Origin: Candidatus Omnitrophota bacterium
GTDB taxonomy: Bacteria > Omnitrophota > Gorgyraeia > Gygaellales > Profunditerraquicolaceae
Reading direction: 5' to 3'
Length of the DNA: 27,171 nt
Assembly: GCA_028710845.1 (NCBI GenBank)
Contig: JAQTTI010000003.1
Location: forward strand, 3,786 to 30,956
The first letter of the stretch is position 1; the number at the start of each line of letters is the position of its first letter. Both the position numbers and the translations under genes were made by a program. This document shows positions 23,072-27,171 of the stretch, piece by piece. A model generated the notes under the pieces. It worked only from the letters and a program-made list of their open reading frames with translations, searched no databases and was not told where the DNA came from.

Positions 23072-23575
23072 TTAAAAAAGAGCAGCGATTTTGTTGATTA
23101 TTGCACTGGTTGACCGTCCTGCTGCTAAATTTACAGTCAAAGCTTTCCCCCCGTAGCTTTCCACGAAATCGGATCCGATAATTTTATTTTTACTCCAATC
23201 AGAACCCTTAATCAAAACGTCCGGCTTAAGTGCTTTGATCAATTTAAGCGGATTATCCTCTTTAAATAAAATTACAAAATCCACGCATGAGAGCGCGGCA
23301 ACTGTTTTTAAACGGTCGCTCTGCCCGATAACCGGACGCAAAGAGCCTTTAATTTTTCTAATTGAAGAATCGCTGTTTACGGCGACTATAAGGCAATCGC
23401 CCTTACGCCTGGCATCCTCGAGATATTTTACATGGCCGTAATGAAGAATATCAAAACAGCCGTTGGTAAAGACTATCCTTTTACCCTGCTTCTTTAAACT
23501 CTTAACCTTGCGGATAAGGCCGGGAAGAGCGGTTATTTTTGTTCCTGACAAAGCTGTTGTTCGATCATTTCGCAT
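23072..23575 (-). CDS. rfaE2: D-glycero-beta-D-manno-heptose 1-phosphate adenylyltransferase
   Basis: This 167-residue protein equals the nucleotidyltransferase half of HldE. It has NGCFDILHYGHVKYLEDAR (with HxGH), AVNSDSSIRKIKG, RPVIGQSDRLKTVAAL and IKGSDW, ending LAAGRSTSAIINKI. It makes ADP-heptose from heptose 1-phosphate and ATP for LPS inner core. The heptose kinase half (rfaE1) is absent here and would be encoded elsewhere. The ATG at 23575 lies within gmhA, a 43-base overlap, and the first 30 residues are not conserved in family terms. Confidence 0.93.
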   Translation of the reverse strand: MRNDRTTALSGTKITALPGLIRKVKSLKKQGKRIVFTNGCFDILHYGHVKYLEDARRKGDCLIVAVNSDSSIRKIKGSLRPVIGQSDRLKTVAALSCVDFVILFKEDNPLKLIKALKPDVLIKGSDWSKNKIIGSDFVESYGGKALTVNLAAGRSTSAIINKIAALF

Positions 23576-24111
23576 ATTATGTGAGCTATAGTGATATGTG
23601 CTTCCTGGATCCTGGCGGTAATTTTTGAAGGCACGACCAACGAAACATCGGCTAATTTTACGATATCTCCGCCATCTCCTCCGCTAAAAACTACGGTTTT
23701 AATCCCCATTTTTCTTGCCTGCTTAATCCCTAAGGCAACGTTCTTGGCCTTACCGCTGGTTGAGATTCCCAGGACAACATCATTTTTCTTTCCCAAGGCC
23801 TCGACTTGCCGGGAAAAAACAAACTCATATCCGTAATCATTAGCTATGGAGGTAAGGATCGAGGTATTGGTAGTCAGGGCAATACCGGCTAAAGCTGAAC
23901 GGTCTTTCTTAAAACGCCCGACTAGTTCAGCAGCAATGTGCTGGCTATCGCTAGCTGAGCCTCCATTACCGAAAACAATCACTTTTCCGTCTTTTTTCAG
24001 GCAATCAATCATCAGTTCGGCAATCTGATTAATCGACTCAATCTGGTTACGTAAAATTTCTTCTTTAACCTGAATGCTTTCTAAAAGAATATCCTTTATT
24101 CTTTCGCGCAT
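23533..24111 (-). CDS. gmhA: Sedoheptulose 7-phosphate isomerase
   Basis: GmhA converts sedoheptulose 7-phosphate to D-glycero-D-manno-heptose 7-phosphate, the first step of ADP-heptose synthesis. From the chosen start the protein has 192 residues with a single SIS domain: FGNGGSASDSQHIAAELVGRF, TSIANDYGYEFVFSRQVEAL, GISTSGKAKNV and RIQEAHITIAHIICE. GGAGG (24121-24125) is nine bases before the ATG at 24111; an upstream GTG at 24138 is less likely. The same GGAGG can pair with CCTCC just upstream. Next to rfaE2, it forms a two-step part of the pathway. Confidence 0.94.
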   Translation of the reverse strand: MRERIKDILLESIQVKEEILRNQIESINQIAELMIDCLKKDGKVIVFGNGGSASDSQHIAAELVGRFKKDRSALAGIALTTNTSILTSIANDYGYEFVFSRQVEALGKKNDVVLGISTSGKAKNVALGIKQARKMGIKTVVFSGGDGGDIVKLADVSLVVPSKITARIQEAHITIAHIICEMIEQQLCQEQK

Positions 24112-24120
24112 TTTTTTCTT

Positions 24121-24134
24121 CCTCCGCGTGGAGG
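24121..24134 (-). promoter_or_regulatory. Hairpin that can mask the gmhA ribosome-binding site
   Basis: On the minus strand CCTCC (24130-24134) and GGAGG (24121-24125) surround a four-base loop. The 3' arm is the ribosome-binding site of gmhA. The 5-bp G+C-rich stem would hide it unless ribosomes or a factor open it. Regulation is inference. Confidence 0.4.
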
Positions 24135-24175
24135 ACACCCGCGAGAATGCTTTTTAACGCTTAGGTGCCTGCCAA

Positions 24176-25207
24176 TTATCCAAAAAATACTTTAGCGAGA
24201 TTATAAAGCTCCATATCCACCGTCTTTAAAGCTTTTACTGCTTCTTCTAGGGAAACTTCGATGATCTTTACTCCTGATAAAGCTACCATTTTCCCGAATT
24301 TTTTAGCCTTAACCAACTCTACGGCTTTTACCCCAAAACGAGTCCCCAGCACTCTATCAAAAGCTGTAGGTGAACCGCCTCTTTGAATATGGCCTAAAAC
24401 GCTGACCCTGGTTTCAAATCCGGTGCGTTTTTCAATTTGGGCGGCAAGTTCTTCCCCGATACCGCCAAGCCTTACATGGCCGAAGGCATCAAGCTTCTTT
24501 TCCTGAAGCACCATTGAGCCGTCCTTAAATTGGGCGCCCTCGGCTACAACGATTATACTAAAAGTCTTGCCTCTTGAATGCCTCTTTTTAATAACTTCAC
24601 AAACCTCATCCATATCAATGGGGATTTCAGGGATCAGGACCACATCAGCTCCTCCGGCTATCCCTGACTCGATAGCAATCCAGCCTGCGTGCCTGCCCAT
24701 TACTTCGGCAACTATGATCCGGTGATGGCTTTCAGCCGTAGTATGCAGACGGTCAATGCATTCAGTGGCCACATTTAAAGCAGTATCAAAACCAAAGGTA
24801 TAATCAGTAGCCGAAAGATCGTTGTCTATAGTCTTAGGCACGCCTACGATGTTCGGTATTCCATCATTAGTTAATTTATAGGCTACTCCCAGGGTATCCT
24901 CACCGCCGACGGCAATTAAGGCATCTAAACCTATTTTTTTAAAATTGGCTTTGACCTTATCCACGTCGCCTTCTGTCTTATAGGGGTTAGTCCGGCTAGT
25001 CCCGAGGATCGTTCCGCCTTTAGGTAAGATCCCTGAAACTGTATCTATATTTAAAGGCATGGTGTCATTTAAAACCAAGCCTTTCCATCCGTTTTTAATA
25101 CCCAGAACTTCATAGCCTTCGATTAAAGCTTTCCGTACCACCGCGCGAATAACCGGATTTAATCCCGGGCAATCGCCTCCGCCTGTTAAAATACCAATCC
25201 TTGCCAT
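24176..25207 (-). CDS. pfp: 6-phosphofructokinase, PPi-type active-site residues
   Basis: This protein (343 residues) phosphorylates fructose 6-phosphate in glycolysis. It shows GGGDCPGLNPVIR, GTSRTNP, VGGEDTLGVA, PKTIDNDL, MGRHAGWIA and the C-terminal HIQRGGSPTAFDR. Asp104 in GGEDT (Gly in ATP enzymes) and Lys125 in PKTIDND (Gly in ATP enzymes) are the residues that mark PPi-dependent forms of the group III enzymes. It is therefore probably PPi-dependent and reversible; this is family inference, not shown. AAGGAGG (25216-25222) supports ATG 25207 over an upstream codon. It lies between amaP and gmhA on the same strand. Confidence 0.9.
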   Translation of the reverse strand: MARIGILTGGGDCPGLNPVIRAVVRKALIEGYEVLGIKNGWKGLVLNDTMPLNIDTVSGILPKGGTILGTSRTNPYKTEGDVDKVKANFKKIGLDALIAVGGEDTLGVAYKLTNDGIPNIVGVPKTIDNDLSATDYTFGFDTALNVATECIDRLHTTAESHHRIIVAEVMGRHAGWIAIESGIAGGADVVLIPEIPIDMDEVCEVIKKRHSRGKTFSIIVVAEGAQFKDGSMVLQEKKLDAFGHVRLGGIGEELAAQIEKRTGFETRVSVLGHIQRGGSPTAFDRVLGTRFGVKAVELVKAKKFGKMVALSGVKIIEVSLEEAVKALKTVDMELYNLAKVFFG

Positions 25208-25246
25208 TTCCTGTTCCTCCTTAAGCATGAGTTGTTAGATTATCTA

Positions 25247-25852
25247 TTAAAGCCTGCCGTAACCGCTGAAAGGTATCGCCGGATTATCCTTATCAGATTC
25301 CTTTTTCTTACGGTTGTCTTTTTCATCATGGGCGATCTTGGCTACGTGAATCCTGATAATGATCTGCTCTTCCAGGCCGAGGACTTCTTGGATCTTGGAT
25401 TTGGTGATGTCCTGAAGCCGGCTGGTCAATTCAGGTATATTTGCCTCGGAACGCAAGACCACCTTCATGTCTACGATTATGCCCTTTTTATTAGCTACAA
25501 CATTAGGCCTTAATTCTTTTACTTCCGCAATGACACCAGCCAGCCTGCGGATAAGGTCTTCTACGGCAGAAAGCGAAATAGTCACCTGGCCGGAAGAAGT
25601 TGTAAAAGCAATAGTCTTTTCTCTCTGGAATTTTCCGAGGATTAACTGGGCAAAAGAAAAACTGATTAAAATTAAAAGAGCGCCGCTTAAGCCGATTACA
25701 ATCCTGGAATGCTGACTTTCCAAGGCGAAAGAAATCATATTGCTGATATCCTGGGGTAATAATAAGTTTAACGAAAAGACGATCAAACCTATACCGATAA
25801 CGATAATCACTGCGGCATAAAATAAAATTCCCAAAGTGGTAAAAAATCTCAT
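25247..25852 (-). CDS. amaP: AmaP-like alkaline-shock membrane anchor protein
   Basis: The 201-residue protein has two membrane helices (about 7-33 and 50-73), then a soluble domain (about 78-170) and a charged Lys/Asp-rich tail. The layout, with a soluble domain of Asp23 type and SAVEDLIRRLA and VDMKVVLRSEANIPELTSRLQ, matches AmaP, the membrane anchor of Asp23 in Firmicutes. It directly follows the Asp23 gene, whose AGGGGG end serves as its ribosome-binding site. It probably holds the Asp23 protein at the membrane. Exact role in this organism is unknown. Confidence 0.85.
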   Translation of the reverse strand: MRFFTTLGILFYAAVIIVIGIGLIVFSLNLLLPQDISNMISFALESQHSRIVIGLSGALLILISFSFAQLILGKFQREKTIAFTTSSGQVTISLSAVEDLIRRLAGVIAEVKELRPNVVANKKGIIVDMKVVLRSEANIPELTSRLQDITKSKIQEVLGLEEQIIIRIHVAKIAHDEKDNRKKKESDKDNPAIPFSGYGRL

Positions 25853-25854
25853 TA

Positions 25855-26208
25855 CTACCCCCTTTCTATACCCTGCACACTCACATTGATATCTTTTATG
25901 GAAAGATTGCTCATTTTCTCAAGAGCCATACGCACATTTTCCTGGACATTCTTGGCAACTTCAGGAATATTGTATCCGTATTTTATAATTAAAGGAATCT
26001 CCACCTTCACTTCTTCATTTTTAGAGATCTCTACTTTTATCGCCGAAGAAAATTTGTGGCCGGCTAACTCAAAAAGCATGCTTTTTAAATCCTTGCCTAC
26101 CCTTTTTACCCCGTCTATCTCGATGGCTGCGATCGAAGATATGGAAGTAATTGCATTCTTATGGATTTTCAAAATCCCTAACTCATTCCTTAGTTCATCA
26201 GAATTCAT
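25855..26208 (-). CDS. Asp23/Gls24 family protein
   Basis: The 117-residue protein fits the Asp23/Gls24 (DUF322) family: ITSISSIAAIEIDGVKRVG, a VEISKNEEVKVEIPLIIKYGYNIPEVAKNVQENVRMALEKMS segment, and NVSVQGI. In B. subtilis the homologue YqhY is encoded beside accBC and is linked to acetyl-CoA carboxylase homeostasis. Here the start shares TAATG with the accC stop, so it is co-translated with the biotin carboxylase, and the AmaP-like anchor follows. The arrangement supports a role tied to carboxylase activity or membrane stress; this is inference. Confidence 0.9.
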   Translation of the reverse strand: MNSDELRNELGILKIHKNAITSISSIAAIEIDGVKRVGKDLKSMLFELAGHKFSSAIKVEISKNEEVKVEIPLIIKYGYNIPEVAKNVQENVRMALEKMSNLSIKDINVSVQGIERG

Positions 26209-27171
26209 TATTCAGCCTTCCCTTCGTTAGCTAAAAGATCCTGTACAAAGTGAGTGGAAAAATCGCCTTTTTTAAATAACGGGTTATCCATTAATTTAAG
26301 GTGAAAAGGTATTGTTGTTTTAATCGGAGCAATATAAAATTCGCTTAAGGCCCTACGCATCGTCTTAATTGCCTCGGAACGGTTATTACCTTTAACAATC
26401 AGTTTGGCTAGCAATGAATCATAATAGGGCAAAACTTCGTAGCCGGCATAAATATGCGTATCTACCCGCACATTAGGGCCGCCGGGAAGAATTAAGCTAT
26501 CGATCTTGCCGGGAGAAGGCATAAAATTGTTTTCCGGGTCTTCGGCATTAATCCGGCATTCGATAGCCGCGCCTTTTAGCTGAATATCCTCCTGGCTAAA
26601 TTTAAGCTTTTCTCCGCTGGCTACCTTGATCTGTTCTTTGATTAAATCGATGCCGGCAACCATCTCGGTAACCGGATGTTCGACTTGAATGCGGGTATTC
26701 ATCTCCATAAAATAAAAATTGTTCGTTTTTTCATCAAGCAAAAATTCGATTGTTCCGCAACTGATATAATTAATCGATTTCATCCCTTTTAAGACCAGCT
26801 CGCCCAATTTTTTGCGCATCTTGCTGTCAACAGCCGGAGAAGGAGATTCTTCGAGCAATTTCTGGTGCCTCCTCTGGATACTGCAATCTCTTTCGCCGAG
26901 CTGGACTATATGGTTGTGGCGGTCGCCGATAATCTGCACTTCGATATGACGCGGCCGCTCAATATATTTTTCGATGTAAACGCTGGAGTTTCCGAAATTA
27001 GCCTCGGCTTCGGTTTGAGCGGTAAGCAAACTTGAGACTAGGGTCAAATCATTATGGCAGATACGCATTCCTTTTCCGCCGCCGCCGGCCGCAGCTTTAA
27101 TAATTACCGGATATCCGATGGATTTTGCAGTTCTAAGGGCTTCTTCTTTATTTTTGATAATCGCCCTGCTG
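26208..27171 (-). CDS. accC: Biotin carboxylase of acetyl-CoA carboxylase (5' end outside window)
   Basis: The frame is open to the right edge, so the N-terminal portion lies outside. The visible part is about residues 130 to the C terminus of a roughly 450-residue AccC: GYPVIIKAAAGGGGKGMR (ATP-grasp loop), EKYIERPRHIEVQIIGD, RDCSIQRRHQKLLEESP, FYFMEMNTRIQVEHPVTEMVAGIDLIKEQ and AIECRINAEDPENNFMPSPGKI. It carboxylates biotin on AccB using ATP and bicarbonate. An apparent ATG at 27068 is internal. The stop overlaps the Asp23 start by one base. accB is expected just beyond the edge. Confidence 0.96.
   Translation of the reverse strand, partial: SRAIIKNKEEALRTAKSIGYPVIIKAAAGGGGKGMRICHNDLTLVSSLLTAQTEAEANFGNSSVYIEKYIERPRHIEVQIIGDRHNHIVQLGERDCSIQRRHQKLLEESPSPAVDSKMRKKLGELVLKGMKSINYISCGTIEFLLDEKTNNFYFMEMNTRIQVEHPVTEMVAGIDLIKEQIKVASGEKLKFSQEDIQLKGAAIECRINAEDPENNFMPSPGKIDSLILPGGPNVRVDTHIYAGYEVLPYYDSLLAKLIVKGNNRSEAIKTMRRALSEFYIAPIKTTIPFHLKLMDNPLFKKGDFSTHFVQDLLANEGKAE

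Noticed and set aside
1..27171. CRISPR array, transposase, integrase or prophage genes
   Set aside because: No spaced direct repeats of the right size and no such gene was seen; the only long tandem repeats are coding.

Overview
The window is gene-dense, at roughly 40-45% G+C by eye, and almost fully coding. Most genes lie on the minus strand in long co-directional runs whose ends often overlap (ATGA, TAATG). It looks like a chromosomal core region of a diderm (Gram-negative-type) bacterium: it has lipoproteins, an LPS-heptose branch (gmhA, rfaE2), a type II secretion/type IV pilus style ATPase with a GspB-like partner, SPOR and LysM/M23 envelope proteins, and c-di-GMP proteins (three PilZ, one HD-GYP). 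A gene at 14501-14782 matches from memory the small basic protein family known from Chlamydiae/Verrucomicrobia and relatives. With the general style of the gene set, this suggests a PVC-superphylum lineage, perhaps Omnitrophota. That placement is inference; no rRNA gene is present.

Layout from left to right. (1) 1-6279, minus: gpmA starts a run of small exported proteins (a collagen-like repeat protein, a PEBP-like protein, an EF-hand protein), then a YbiT-type ABC-F ATPase, a flavodoxin-like protein, a DUF362/ferredoxin protein and a PilZ protein cut by the window edge. (2) 6312-6771: divergent promoters for gpmA and a plus-strand TRL-like lipoprotein that ends in a strong, probably bidirectional terminator. 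(3) 6827-10956, minus: PilZ, a small zinc ribbon, PilZ, DUF4416, an M48 lipoprotein, a PflX-like radical SAM protein, DUF2062, and a membrane protein with a histidine-kinase dimerisation helix that lacks its histidine. (4) 10957-11279: a divergent regulatory region with two good sigma70-type promoters and, between them, a G+C-rich element of about 182 bp with long imperfect inverted arms. (5) 11280-12604, plus: ExeA-like ATPase and GspB-like protein, meeting aroB stop-to-stop. (6) 12605-20621, minus: a run from the NlpD-like protein through an AAA ATPase, YfcE-type phosphoesterase, HIT protein, dGTPase, HD-GYP, SPOR, small basic protein and SH3 protein to aroB. (7) 20635-20705: tRNA-Gly(CCC). 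(8) 20737-27171, minus: accC (partial), Asp23 protein, AmaP-like protein, a phosphofructokinase with PPi-type residues, gmhA, rfaE2, ThiD2-domain protein, thiE, thiC.

Functional themes: fatty-acid precursor supply linked to Asp23/AmaP; PPi-linked glycolysis (PPi-type phosphofructokinase; gpmA encoded elsewhere in the window); heptose for LPS; thiamine pyrimidine synthesis and coupling; and c-di-GMP signalling beside a secretion ATPase. No CRISPR array, transposase, prophage or obvious defence island was seen. The most unusual items are the 182-bp inverted-arm element, the 74-nt ThiD2/ThiE overlap with a six-A run, the 37-residue collagen-like repeat protein, and several enzymes with non-canonical active-site residues.
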